From positions 1,302,001 through 1,366,000 of the forward strand of contig NZ_CP022989.1 of assembly GCF_002278075.1 (NCBI RefSeq): a stretch of DNA of 64,000 bases, read 5' to 3'. The notes beneath the pieces were generated by a model. The model was given only the letters and a program-made list of their open reading frames with translations, searched no databases and had not been told where the DNA came from. Made by a program: the position numbers and the translations under genes. Shown here piece after piece: positions 51,487 through 60,965 of this stretch. The stretch is from Paraburkholderia aromaticivorans. GTDB taxonomy: Bacteria > Pseudomonadota > Gammaproteobacteria > Burkholderiales > Burkholderiaceae. Within the stretch, counting starts at the first letter, position 1; the number at the start of each line of letters is the position of its first letter.

Positions 51487-52998
51487 ATGGGTTACCAACA
51501 AGGTTTGAGTGGTTTGTCGGCATCGTCGAGCGATCTCGATGTGATCGGCAACAACATTGCCAACGCGAATACGGTTGGCTTCAAGAGCGGCGCCGCGCAA
51601 TTCGCCGACATGTACGCGAATTCCGTGGCGACCGCGGTGGGCAACCAGGTCGGCATCGGCACGAAGCTCTCCGAAGTGCAGCAGCAGTTCTCGCAAGGCA
51701 CGATCACCAGCACCAACCAGGCGCTCGACGTCGCGATCAACGGCAACGGTTTCTTCCAGCTGTCGAACAACGGCTCGCTGGTGTATTCGCGCAACGGCGT
51801 GTTCCAGCTCGACAAGAACGGCTTCATCACCAACGCGCAAGGTCTGCAGCTGATGGGCTACGCCGCGAACAGCTCGGGCATCATCAACACCGCGCAAACC
51901 GTGCCGCTCACGGTGCCGACCGCGAACATCGCCCCGCAGGCGACCACCAAGATCGTCGCCGGCCTGAATCTGAACGCGCAGGATCCGCTGATGCTCGGCA
52001 CGCCGACCGTCACGCCGACCCTCGCGGGCGGCAGCACGCTCACGACGCCGGGCGCGACCATCACGAATACCGCTTCGGGCACGAACAACGACAGCTACAC
52101 CGTCAACTTCACGAGCCCGACGACCTACACGGTGACCGACACGACGCTCGGCACGACGTCCGCCGCCGCGACGTACACGGCGGGCTCCGCGATCTCGCTG
52201 GGCAACGGCCAGACCATCACGTTCAACGGCACGCCGGCGACCGGCGACAGCGTCGCGATTGCGCCGACGCCCGTGGCGTTCAACCAGAACAGCTCGTCGA
52301 CGTACAACTACTCGACCAGCACGACGGTCTACGACTCGCTCGGCGGCTCGCAGACGGTCAACATGTACTTCGCCAAGACCTCGGCCGGTACGTGGAACGT
52401 GTACGCGGGCACCTCGACCGGCACGGCGAGCCTGATCGGCCACGCGAACTTCAACTCGTCGGGCACGCTGCTGGGCACGACGACCGCGGCCGGCGTCGCG
52501 ACCACCACGCCGTTCGCCTACAACTTCTCGATCCCGACCACCGACGGTTCGTCGACGCCGCAGAACCTGACGCTGAACATCGCCGGCACGACGCAGTACG
52601 GCGGCAAGGACGGCGTGAACTCGCTGCAGCCCGACGGCTACGCAGCGGGCACGCTGACGAGCTTCACGATCGGCGCCGACGGCACGCTGACCGGCAACTA
52701 TTCGAACCAGCAAACCGCCGCGCTCGGCCAGATCGTGCTGGCGAACTTCTCGAATCAGAACGGTCTCGTGAACCTCGGCAACAACGAGTTCCAGCAGACC
52801 TCGCAATCGGGCGTCGCGCAGATTTCGGCGCCGGGCTCGACGAACCACGGCGTGCTGCAAGGCGGCGCGGTGGAAAACTCGAACGTCGATCTGACGAGCG
52901 AACTGGTGAACCTGATCACCGCGCAGCGCAACTACCAGGCGAACGCGCAGACGATCAAGACCCAGCAGACCGTCGACCAGACCCTGATCAACCTGTAA
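51487..52998 (+). CDS. flgE: Flagellar hook protein FlgE
   Basis: A 503-residue hook protein: N-terminal GYQQGLSGLSASSSDLDVIGNNIANANTVGFK, FlgE core NQALDVAINGNGFFQL, the D2-like insert with TYTAGSAISLGNG, and a C-terminal LTSELVNLITAQRNYQANAQTIKTQ. The insert (about residues 200-262) resembles modules in FlgK and FlgL encoded downstream. Confidence 0.96.
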   Translation: MGYQQGLSGLSASSSDLDVIGNNIANANTVGFKSGAAQFADMYANSVATAVGNQVGIGTKLSEVQQQFSQGTITSTNQALDVAINGNGFFQLSNNGSLVYSRNGVFQLDKNGFITNAQGLQLMGYAANSSGIINTAQTVPLTVPTANIAPQATTKIVAGLNLNAQDPLMLGTPTVTPTLAGGSTLTTPGATITNTASGTNNDSYTVNFTSPTTYTVTDTTLGTTSAAATYTAGSAISLGNGQTITFNGTPATGDSVAIAPTPVAFNQNSSSTYNYSTSTTVYDSLGGSQTVNMYFAKTSAGTWNVYAGTSTGTASLIGHANFNSSGTLLGTTTAAGVATTTPFAYNFSIPTTDGSSTPQNLTLNIAGTTQYGGKDGVNSLQPDGYAAGTLTSFTIGADGTLTGNYSNQQTAALGQIVLANFSNQNGLVNLGNNEFQQTSQSGVAQISAPGSTNHGVLQGGAVENSNVDLTSELVNLITAQRNYQANAQTIKTQQTVDQTLINL

Positions 52999-53018
52999 GC
53001 GACCGGGACCTACCCATC

Positions 53019-53777
53019 ATGGATCGGCTGATTTACACCGCGATGTCGGGCAGCACGCAAGCGCTCGAACAGCAGGCTATCGTCGCGAACAACCTGGCCA
53101 ATGCATCGACCACCGGTTTTCGCGCGCAACTGGCGACTTTCCGTGCCGTGCCGATGTCGTTCGGCGACGGCAGTTCGATCAACGACAACACCACCCGCAC
53201 CTTCGTGCTGTCGTCGACGCCGGGCGCGGACTACACGCCGGGGCCGATCCAGCAGACGGGCAACCCGCTCGACGTGGCGATTCAAGGGCCGGGCTGGCTG
53301 GCGGTGCAAACCGCCGACGGCGGCGAGGCTTACACGCGCGCCGGCAATCTGCATATCGACGAAAACGGTCAACTGGTGAACGCCACCAATCAGGTGGTGC
53401 TCGGCAACGGCGGCCCGGTGTCGGTGCCGCCGGGCGCGGAAATCACCATCGGCAAGGACGGCACGGTGTCCGCGCTGACGCCCGGCGATCCGCCCACCGC
53501 GGTGGTGACGGTCGATCAGCTGAAGCTGGTGAATCCTGATCCGCAAACCATGACGCGCGGCGACGATGGCCTCTTTCGCACCGGCGACGGCAACGCCGCC
53601 GACGCCGATCCGACCGTCACGCTGGCGCCGGCCTCGCTGGAGGGCAGCAATGTGAATCCGGTCAGCGCGATGGTCTCGATGATCACCAACGCGCGTCAGT
53701 TCCAGATGCAGACCAAGCTGCTGGAAAGCGCCGACAAGAACGACCAGTCCGCCAATCAGCTGCTCAGCTTCAGCTAA
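53019..53777 (+). CDS. flgF: Flagellar basal-body rod protein FlgF
   Basis: A 252-residue proximal rod protein: MDRLIYTAMSGSTQALEQQAIVANNLANASTTGFRAQL, core NPLDVAIQGPGWLAVQT and C-terminal LEGSNVNPVSAMVSMITNARQFQMQTKLL. It starts 20 nt after flgE with a weak GGGACC site, so translation may depend on flgE. Confidence 0.95.
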   Translation: MDRLIYTAMSGSTQALEQQAIVANNLANASTTGFRAQLATFRAVPMSFGDGSSINDNTTRTFVLSSTPGADYTPGPIQQTGNPLDVAIQGPGWLAVQTADGGEAYTRAGNLHIDENGQLVNATNQVVLGNGGPVSVPPGAEITIGKDGTVSALTPGDPPTAVVTVDQLKLVNPDPQTMTRGDDGLFRTGDGNAADADPTVTLAPASLEGSNVNPVSAMVSMITNARQFQMQTKLLESADKNDQSANQLLSFS

Positions 53778-53873
53778 CGGGTCGCCGCGGGCTTGTCCCG
53801 TCGCAGCAAGCATGTTGTATGGGATCTGAGTCAGCGCAGAAGCGCGAACTCCGATCCACACAGGAGAAGAACC

Positions 53874-54662
53874 ATGAATCGCTCACTCTACATTGCCGCA
53901 ACCGGCATGAATGCGCAGCAGGCGCAGATGGACGTGATCTCGAACAACCTCGCGAACGTCAGCACCAACGGCTTCAAGGGCTCGCGCGCGGTATTCGAAG
54001 ATCTGCTGTATCAGACCATCCGCCAGCCGGGTGCGAATTCGACGCAGAACACCGAACTGCCCTCCGGCATCCAGCTCGGCACGGGGGTGCAGCAGGTCGC
54101 CACCGAGCGTCTGTATACCCAGGGCAACCTGCAGCAGACCGGCAACTCGAAAGACGTCGCCATCAACGGCCAGGGCTTTTTCCAGGTGCAGATGCCCGAC
54201 GGCACGACCGCCTATACCCGCGACGGTTCGTTCCAGACCAACGCGCAAGGCCAGCTCGTGACTTCGAGCGGCTACCAGGTCATTCCGGCGATCACGATCC
54301 CGAACAACGCGACGTCGCTCACCATCGGCAGCGACGGTGTGGTGTCGATCACAGTTGCCGGCTCGACCAACAGCCAGCAGCTCGGCTCGATGCAGATCGC
54401 GACTTTCATCAACCCGGCCGGTCTCGATGCGAAGGGCGAAAACCTGTTCGCGGAAACCGCTTCGTCGGGCGCGCCGAATGTCGCGCAGCCGGGCCTGAAC
54501 GGCGCCGGCACGCTGAATCAGGGCTACGTGGAAGCATCGAACGTGAACGTGGTGCAGGAACTGGTGAACATGATCCAGACGCAACGCGCTTACGAAATCA
54601 ACAGCAAGGCCGTGACGACCTCCGACCAGATGCTGCAGACCCTGAGCCAGATGCAGGTTTAA
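53874..54662 (+). CDS. flgG: Flagellar distal rod protein FlgG
   Basis: A 262-residue protein with the FlgG signature [47 protein letters not shown], core [14 protein letters not shown], and C-terminal [36 protein letters not shown] precedes the ATG. Confidence 0.97.
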   Translation: MNRSLYIAATGMNAQQAQMDVISNNLANVSTNGFKGSRAVFEDLLYQTIRQPGANSTQNTELPSGIQLGTGVQQVATERLYTQGNLQQTGNSKDVAINGQGFFQVQMPDGTTAYTRDGSFQTNAQGQLVTSSGYQVIPAITIPNNATSLTIGSDGVVSITVAGSTNSQQLGSMQIATFINPAGLDAKGENLFAETASSGAPNVAQPGLNGAGTLNQGYVEASNVNVVQELVNMIQTQRAYEINSKAVTTSDQMLQTLSQMQV

Positions 54663-54699
54663 GGCTTAAGGGACTGGTAATAGACAGGCGGTAATCAAG

Positions 54700-55398
54700 A
54701 TGTCGCACTTCACTCGTAATCCGGTTCATTCGCGCACCGCGCAGGCGCTCGTGCAGCTCACGCTGCTCGCCGCGCTGGGCGGCTGCGGCCTCGTGCCGAA
54801 GCAGCCGATCACCCAGCAGCCGATGACGGCGCTGCCGCCGATGCCGCCGTCCATGCAGGCGCCGGGCTCGATCTACAACCCGGGTTACGCGGGGCGGCCG
54901 CTGTTCGAAGATCAGCGGCCGCGCAATGTCGGCGACATCCTGACGATCGTGATTCAGGAAAACGTCAACGCGACGAAGTCCTCGGGTGCGGGTGTCAACC
55001 GTAGCGGCAATACGAGCTTCGACGTGCCGACCGCCGGCTTTCTCAGCGGTCTGTTCGGCAAGGTCAACCTGAGCGCGAACGGCGCCAACAAGTTTGCGGC
55101 GACGGGTGGCGCGAACGCGTCGAACACCTTTAGCGGCGTCATCACCGTCACGGTGACGGGCGTGCTGCCGAACGGCAACCTGATGGTGAGCGGCGAAAAG
55201 CAGATGCTGATCAACCAGGGCAACGAATTCGTGCGCTTTTCCGGTGTGGTGAATCCGAACACGATTTCCAACCTGAACGCCGTGTATTCCACCCAGGTGG
55301 CTGACGCGAAAATCGAGTATTCCGCGAAGGGCTATGTCGACGAGGCCGAGAATATGGGCTTCCTGCAGCGCTTCTTCCTCAACGTGGCGCCGTGGTGA
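54700..55398 (+). CDS. flgH: Flagellar L-ring protein FlgH
   Basis: A 232-residue outer-membrane lipoprotein: lipobox LGGC near residue 29, [60 protein letters not shown] and C-terminal [16 protein letters not shown] ending ([12 protein letters not shown]). It forms the L-ring around the rod. Confidence 0.96.
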   Translation: MSHFTRNPVHSRTAQALVQLTLLAALGGCGLVPKQPITQQPMTALPPMPPSMQAPGSIYNPGYAGRPLFEDQRPRNVGDILTIVIQENVNATKSSGAGVNRSGNTSFDVPTAGFLSGLFGKVNLSANGANKFAATGGANASNTFSGVITVTVTGVLPNGNLMVSGEKQMLINQGNEFVRFSGVVNPNTISNLNAVYSTQVADAKIEYSAKGYVDEAENMGFLQRFFLNVAPW

Positions 55399-55400
55399 TC

Positions 55401-56585
55401 ATGCGTACCGTCTTCTCCCGTATCCGCCTCGCGCGACTGGCCTGTTTCGGCCGCGTGCTGGCCTTCGTCGCGCTCGCCTGCGCGGCGCTGCCGGCGGCCA
55501 CGCCCGCTCATGCCGAACGTCTGAAAGATCTCGTGCAGATCCAGGGCGTGCGCGACAATCCGCTGATCGGCTATGGCCTCGTCGTCGGCCTCGACGGCAC
55601 GGGCGACCAGACCACGCAAACGCCGTTCACCACGCAGACGCTCGCCAATATGCTGGCGAACCTCGGCATCTCGATCAACAACCAGGCGGCTGGTTCGAGC
55701 AATTCGCAGTCGTCGCTGTCAAACATTCAGTTGAAGAACGTCGCCGCGGTGATGGTGACGGCGGTGCTGCCGCCGTTCGCGCGTCCGGGCGAAGCGATCG
55801 ACGTGACCGTGTCGTCGCTCGGCAATGCGAAGAGCCTGCGCGGCGGCACGTTGCTGCTCACGCCGCTGAAGGGCGCGGACGGCCAGGTGTATGCGCTCGG
55901 CCAGGGCAATCTCGCCGTCGGCGGCGCGGGCGCCAGCGCGAACGGCAGCAAGGTGCAGGTGAATACGCTGGCCGCGGGCCGCATTGCCGGCGGCGCGATC
56001 GTCGAACGCGCGGTGCCGACCTCGGTGTCGCAAGCGGGCACCATGCAGCTCGACCTCAACGAAATGGACTACGACACCACGCAGCGCGTGGTGGCCGCGG
56101 TGAACAACGCATTCGGCGGCGGCACGGCAACCGCGCTCGACGGCCGCACGATTCAACTGCGCGCGCCGAGCGACCCGGAACAGCAGGTCGCCTTCATGGC
56201 GCAATTGCAGAACCTCGACGTCAAGCCGGCGCAGGCGGCCGCGAAGGTGATCCTGAACGCGCGCACCGGCTCGATCGTGATGAACCAGATGGTCACGCTG
56301 CAGAACTGCGCGGTCGCGCACGGCAACCTCTCGGTCGTGATCAATACGCAGCCGGTGGTGAGCCAGCCGGGCGCGTTCTCGAACGGTCAGACGGTGGTGG
56401 CCAAGCAGTCGCAGATCCAGATGAAGCAGGACAACGGCGCACTGAAGCTGGTGACGGCCGGCGCCAATCTCGCCGATGTGGTGAAGGCGCTCAACGCATT
56501 GGGTGCGACGCCCGCGGATCTGATGTCGATCCTGCAGGCGATGAAAGCGGCGGGCGCTCTGCGCGCCGACCTGGAAATCATCTAA
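55401..56585 (+). CDS. flgI: Flagellar P-ring protein FlgI
   Basis: A 394-residue periplasmic protein: signal peptide ([37 protein letters not shown]), core [46 protein letters not shown] sequence, and C-terminal [36 protein letters not shown]. The ATG at 55401 is chosen; GTGs at 55392 and 55395 (overlapping the flgH stop) are alternatives. Confidence 0.95.
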   Translation: MRTVFSRIRLARLACFGRVLAFVALACAALPAATPAHAERLKDLVQIQGVRDNPLIGYGLVVGLDGTGDQTTQTPFTTQTLANMLANLGISINNQAAGSSNSQSSLSNIQLKNVAAVMVTAVLPPFARPGEAIDVTVSSLGNAKSLRGGTLLLTPLKGADGQVYALGQGNLAVGGAGASANGSKVQVNTLAAGRIAGGAIVERAVPTSVSQAGTMQLDLNEMDYDTTQRVVAAVNNAFGGGTATALDGRTIQLRAPSDPEQQVAFMAQLQNLDVKPAQAAAKVILNARTGSIVMNQMVTLQNCAVAHGNLSVVINTQPVVSQPGAFSNGQTVVAKQSQIQMKQDNGALKLVTAGANLADVVKALNALGATPADLMSILQAMKAAGALRADLEII

Positions 56586-56597
56586 GGAAGACACAGG

Positions 56598-57596
56598 ATG
56601 AATTCGGATACGACCAATTCCGCCGCTTCGGCGAACGACCTGACCCAGCGCTTCGCGCTCGACGTGCAGGGCTTCGCCAAGTTGAGCGCACAGGCCAAGG
56701 CGTCGCCGCAAGCCGGCATGAAGATGGCCGCGCAGCAGTTCGACGCGGTGTTCACGCAGATGATGCTGAAGAGCATGCGCGACGCGACCCCGCAAGATGG
56801 TCCGTTCGATTCGCACGACAGCGCCACCTTCACCTCGATGATGGATCAGCAGTTGTCGCAACAGCTTTCGCAGAAAGGCATCGGCGTGGCCGACGCCATG
56901 CTCAAGCAGCTGATGCGCAATCAGGGCATGCAGGTGGGCGGCGCTGCGGGTGGCGCGGGCGGCCTTGCGGGCATGGCCAACGCACTGGGCGGCGGCAGCG
57001 GCGGCGACGAAGGCCAGACCGCGGCGCTCAACGCGCTCGCCAAGGCGTACGGCAATGCCCAGGCCAACGGGCAACTGGCGATGGGCAAAGGCTACTCGGC
57101 CAACAGCGCGCTCACCCCGCCGCTCAAGGGCGACGGCAGCTCGCCCAAGGTCGACGCATTCGTCGACAAGCTCGCCGAGCCGGCCCAGGCCGCCAGCGCG
57201 GCGACCGGCATTCCGGCGCGCTTCATCATCGGTCAGGCTGCGCTCGAGTCCGGCTGGGGCAAGAGCGAGATCAAGAAGGCGGATGGTTCGACCAGCCACA
57301 ACGTGTTCGGCATCAAGGCGACCAAGGACTGGACCGGCAAGACCGTGTCGACGGTCACGACCGAATACGTGAACGGCAAGCCGCAGCGCACCGTGGAAAA
57401 GTTCCGTGCATACGACTCGTATCAGGAAGCCATGACCGACTATGCGAGCCTGCTCAAAGGCAATCCGCGTTATGCGCAGGTGATCAATTCAGCGCACGAC
57501 GTGAACGGTTTCGCGAACGGCATGCAGCGCGCCGGTTACGCCACCGACCCGCATTACGCGAAGAAACTGATGTCCATCATGCAGAAGATGGGCTGA
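56598..57596 (+). CDS. flgJ: Flagellar rod assembly protein/muramidase FlgJ
   Basis: A 332-residue dual-domain FlgJ: N-terminal rod-capping part (MKMAAQQFDAVFTQMMLKSMRDATPQDGPFDS) and a C-terminal glucosaminidase (GIPARFIIGQAALESGWGKSEI with the catalytic Glu, TSHNVFGIKATKDWTGKTV) that opens the peptidoglycan for the rod. A Gly/Ala-rich linker joins them. It ends the operon. Confidence 0.95.
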   Translation: MNSDTTNSAASANDLTQRFALDVQGFAKLSAQAKASPQAGMKMAAQQFDAVFTQMMLKSMRDATPQDGPFDSHDSATFTSMMDQQLSQQLSQKGIGVADAMLKQLMRNQGMQVGGAAGGAGGLAGMANALGGGSGGDEGQTAALNALAKAYGNAQANGQLAMGKGYSANSALTPPLKGDGSSPKVDAFVDKLAEPAQAASAATGIPARFIIGQAALESGWGKSEIKKADGSTSHNVFGIKATKDWTGKTVSTVTTEYVNGKPQRTVEKFRAYDSYQEAMTDYASLLKGNPRYAQVINSAHDVNGFANGMQRAGYATDPHYAKKLMSIMQKMG

Positions 57597-57685
57597 ACTG
57601 CGCTCATGCAGTTCGAATCACCCGGGTATTCAAAGAATAAAACCATGCACGCGACGGGGCCAGGTGCATAACGAGACGGAAGAGG

Positions 57686-57708
57686 CCGGCCGCCCCCCGG
57701 GCGGCCGG
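57686..57708 (+). terminator. GC-only hairpin after flgJ
   Basis: A perfect 9-bp stem CCGGCCGCC / GGCGGCCGG with a CCCCG loop, 90 nt after the flgJ stop. There is no T-run, so it could be a weak terminator or a transcript-stabilising hairpin. Confidence 0.45.
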
Positions 57709-57769
57709 TCCACCCGCGAGAGCCGTCATGGGTGTTTAACGTTTGCGTAAATAATTCATTGCATGCCCC

Positions 57770-57796
57770 TAAATTTTGTCCGGGCGCTGCCGCTAA
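57770..57796 (+). promoter_or_regulatory. FliA (sigma-28) promoter of ycgR
   Basis: TAAATTTT (57770-57777), 11-nt spacer, GCCGCTAA (57789-57796); 14 of 16 match the consensus. It makes ycgR a late flagellar gene, so the brake is made only once hook-basal bodies are complete. Confidence 0.85.
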
Positions 57797-57931
57797 TCAG
57801 TTAGACCCAATACCGGAAAAACGTTGTAATGTCCGGGTTGATGCGCGTGCTGCGGCTTCAGTGAAGACCGCGCGAAAGCCCCGCCAGGAGCCTTGGCACG
57901 CGCCCGCAAGAACAAGCATACCGGCAAGCCC

Positions 57932-58705
57932 ATGGATACTACCCAGTCGAACGGCCAGACCGACACACACGGCCAGCCGCCCGCACCGAGCGACGATGGC
58001 GTCAACGATTTTGGCCGGCGCAATCCGCTGGAGATCGGCGTTCAGTTGCGCAATCTCGTCAATCGCGGCGATTTCCTCACCGTTCAATACGCAGCCGGCC
58101 AGCTCGTCACGCGTTTGCTCGACGTCGACGTGCGCGGGCGCACTTTCACCTTCGACTGGGGCGCGCTGTCCGATCAGAACCGCGGCTTGCTCAGCGCGCC
58201 GCGCTGCCAGTTCCATGCGCAGCCGGATGGCGTGCGCGTGGAATTCGCCACCAATACGCCGCGCGAAACCCGTTTCGAAGGACTGCCCGCATTCGAGGCC
58301 GACTTCCCCGAGGTGCTGTTCTACGTGCAGCGCCGCGAGTATTTCCGCGTCGATGCGCCGATCCTCGACCCATATATGTGCTCCGGCCGTTTGCCCGAAG
58401 GCGATACGTTCCGTTTCGAGGTGCACGACCTCTCGCTGGGCGGCGTCGGCATGCGCACCACCGACGAGCGCGTGGCCGAATTGCCGATGGGCACGCGGCT
58501 CATGGATTGCGAATTGGCGCTCGGCGCGCTCGGCCGTCTCTCGCTCGATCTGCAACTCGTATCGCACCGCTCCACCGCGCTGCCCAACGGCACACAGCGT
58601 TATCAGCTCGGCTTCCGTTTTCTGACGCTGCCGGGCAGCGCGGAAAACACGCTTCAGCGTCTGATTACGCAACTCGAAATGAAGCGCCGTTCGCTGGTGC
58701 GGTGA
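57932..58705 (+). CDS. ycgR: Flagellar brake protein YcgR (PilZ domain)
   Basis: A 257-residue protein: N-terminal YcgR domain (RNPLEIGVQLRNLVNRGDFLTVQY, VEFATNTPRETRFEGLPAF) and a C-terminal PilZ domain with the c-di-GMP motif QRREYFRV (RxxxR) and DLSLGGVGM (DxSxxG). With c-di-GMP it acts on the motor/stator to slow or bias rotation. ATG at 57932 is the normal start; an upstream TTG at 57893 (AGGAG only 2 nt away) would add 13 basic residues. Confidence 0.92.
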   Translation: MDTTQSNGQTDTHGQPPAPSDDGVNDFGRRNPLEIGVQLRNLVNRGDFLTVQYAAGQLVTRLLDVDVRGRTFTFDWGALSDQNRGLLSAPRCQFHAQPDGVRVEFATNTPRETRFEGLPAFEADFPEVLFYVQRREYFRVDAPILDPYMCSGRLPEGDTFRFEVHDLSLGGVGMRTTDERVAELPMGTRLMDCELALGALGRLSLDLQLVSHRSTALPNGTQRYQLGFRFLTLPGSAENTLQRLITQLEMKRRSLVR

Positions 58706-58897
58706 CCGGCACGCTGGCGCAGCGGTGCGTGAGCGTGCCTGCTCGGGCACTGCGCGCGCACAGTTCGCTGGCCGGCTCGTTATCACTGGTTCACCACGCT
58801 GTTTTTCGTGCCGTCCGCACGCCCATGCGCGATGAATGACGGGCCCTGCTAGCCTCGTAAACGTTGAAACAAACGTCGAACACACATCGGAATGACC

Positions 58898-58924
58898 TCA
58901 ATTTTTCGCTGTTGAGGCCGTTAA
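58898..58924 (+). promoter_or_regulatory. FliA (sigma-28) promoter of flgKL
   Basis: TCAATTTT (58898-58905), 11-nt spacer, GCCGTTAA (58917-58924). 13 of 16 match the sigma-28 consensus. It lies 57 nt upstream of the flgK ATG. Confidence 0.83.
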
Positions 58925-58981
58925 ACAGAATGTTCAAGTAACGCGGCGGCATGTGTACGGTGTCGCCCTTCAGGATGACGC

Positions 58982-60955
58982 ATGTCCAATCTCATCAATC
59001 TCGGCCTCAGCGGACTGAATGCAGCCCAGTGGGGGCTCACGACGACCGGTCAGAACATCAGCAACGCGTCGACGCCAGGCTACACCATCGAAACCCCGGT
59101 GTATGCGGAAAGCGGCGGCCAGTACACGGGCTCGGGCTATCTGCCGCAAGGTGTCTCGACTACGACCGTGACGCGCCAGTACAGCCAGTATCTGACTACC
59201 GAGCTGAACAACGCGCAGTCGTCGGGCAGTTCGCTCTCGACGTACAACACGCTGATTTCGCAACTGAATAATCTGATCGGCAGCCCGACTGCCGGGATTG
59301 CGAGCGCGATCACCAGCTACTTCACCGGCTTGCAGAACGTCTCGAACAATGCGTCGAGTCTGGCTACGCGCCAGACCGCGATGAGCGGCGCGCAAACGCT
59401 GATGAACCAGATCAACGCCGCGGGTCAGCAATACGACGCGCTGCGCCAGAGCGTCAACACGCAACTCACCAATACCGTTTCGCAGATCAACAGCTATTCG
59501 CAGCAGATCGCGCAGCTGAACGGGCAGATCGCTCAGGCCAGCACGCAAGGTCAGCCGCCGAACCAGTTGCTGGACCAGCGCGATCTCGCCGTGTCCAACC
59601 TGTCGCAACTGATCGGCGTGAACGTCGTCAACAGCAACGGCAGCTACAGCGTGTTCATGAGCAACGGTCAGCCGCTCGTGTCGTCCAACAATAGCTACAA
59701 CCTGGGCACCGCGCCTTCGACCGGCGACACCAGCGAACTGTCCGTGCAGTATCTCGGCCAGGCCGGCGCGAACCCGGCGGCGGCGCCGCAGAACCTGCCC
59801 GACAGCAAGATCGCCGGTGGGACGCTCGGCGGGCTGCTCGCGTTCCGCAGCCAGACGCTCGATCCGGGCGAGGCGCAACTCGGCGCGATTGCCGTGAGCT
59901 TCTCCGCGCAGGTCAACGCGCAGAACAGTCTGGGTATCACGCTCGCCGGCGCCAAGGGTGGCGCGCTGTTTTCGGTGGGCGGCCCGACGGTTTATGCGAA
60001 CACGCAGAACACCGGCAACGCGTCGCTGAACGTGTCGTTTGCGAACCCCGCGCAGCCGACTACCGGCGATTACACGCTGGCCTACAACGGCACCACCTAC
60101 ACGCTGACCGACAATTCGACGGGCAACGTGGTGGGTTCGGCGACCAACCTGAGCCAGCCGATCAACGGCCTGAATTTCTCGACCACCGGCACGATGAACG
60201 CCGGCGATTCGTTCACGGTCGAGCCGACTCGCGGCGCGCTGAACAGCTTCGCGACGGCCACCACCGACGCATCGGCGATCGCCGCCGCCGCGCCGGTGCT
60301 GGCCAACGCCGTGTCGAGCAACACCGGCACCGGCTCGATCACCCAGGGCACGGTGACGGCCGGCTACACCATGCCGAACTCGACCACCACGCTGTCGTAC
60401 GACGGCACGGGCCTGTCCGGTTTCCCGGCTGGCTCGACGGTGACGGTGGCCGGTTCGCCCGCCACCACGTACACGATCGCCAGCGCGGCGACCGTGGTGC
60501 CGTATTCGTCGGCCGCCGGCGCCACGCTCACGATCAACAACGCAACCGCCGGCCAGATGAACAACGTGTCGGTGACGATCAGCGGCGCACCGGCTGCCGG
60601 CGACAAGTTCACCATCGGCCCGAACACCGGCGCGACCAACGACGGCCGCAATGCGCTGGCGCTGTCGAATTTGTCCACCGCGAAAGCGATGTCGGGCGGC
60701 ACGGTCACGCTGACGGGCGCGTATGCGAACTATGTCAACCAGATCGGCAATCAGACCAACCAGATCCAGACCTCGAGCACGGCGCAGAGCTCGCTGGTGA
60801 CGCAGATCACCACCGCGCAGCAGTCGGTTTCGGGCGTGAACATCAACGAAGAAGCAGCCAACCTGCTTCAGTATCAGCAGCTGTATCAGGCGAACAGCAA
60901 GGTCATTCAGACCGCGCAGACCCTGTTCCAGACGATACTCGGCATCTTCCAGTGA
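58982..60955 (+). CDS. flgK: Flagellar hook-associated protein 1 FlgK
   Basis: A 657-residue hook-filament junction protein: N-terminal INLGLSGLNAAQWGLTTTGQNISNASTPGYTIETPVYAESGG, helical middle with many Gln/Asn, D2-like modules (about 360-430 and 520-550), and C-terminal SGVNINEEAANLLQYQQLYQANSKVIQTAQTLFQTIL. Chaperoned by FlgN. Confidence 0.96.
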   Translation: MSNLINLGLSGLNAAQWGLTTTGQNISNASTPGYTIETPVYAESGGQYTGSGYLPQGVSTTTVTRQYSQYLTTELNNAQSSGSSLSTYNTLISQLNNLIGSPTAGIASAITSYFTGLQNVSNNASSLATRQTAMSGAQTLMNQINAAGQQYDALRQSVNTQLTNTVSQINSYSQQIAQLNGQIAQASTQGQPPNQLLDQRDLAVSNLSQLIGVNVVNSNGSYSVFMSNGQPLVSSNNSYNLGTAPSTGDTSELSVQYLGQAGANPAAAPQNLPDSKIAGGTLGGLLAFRSQTLDPGEAQLGAIAVSFSAQVNAQNSLGITLAGAKGGALFSVGGPTVYANTQNTGNASLNVSFANPAQPTTGDYTLAYNGTTYTLTDNSTGNVVGSATNLSQPINGLNFSTTGTMNAGDSFTVEPTRGALNSFATATTDASAIAAAAPVLANAVSSNTGTGSITQGTVTAGYTMPNSTTTLSYDGTGLSGFPAGSTVTVAGSPATTYTIASAATVVPYSSAAGATLTINNATAGQMNNVSVTISGAPAAGDKFTIGPNTGATNDGRNALALSNLSTAKAMSGGTVTLTGAYANYVNQIGNQTNQIQTSSTAQSSLVTQITTAQQSVSGVNINEEAANLLQYQQLYQANSKVIQTAQTLFQTILGIFQ

Positions 60956-60965
60956 GGCGTTGAGA

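Noticed and set aside
55334..57640. Plus-strand 768-codon frame across flgI and flgJ
   Set aside because: Out of frame with two well recognised genes; Arg-rich shadow.
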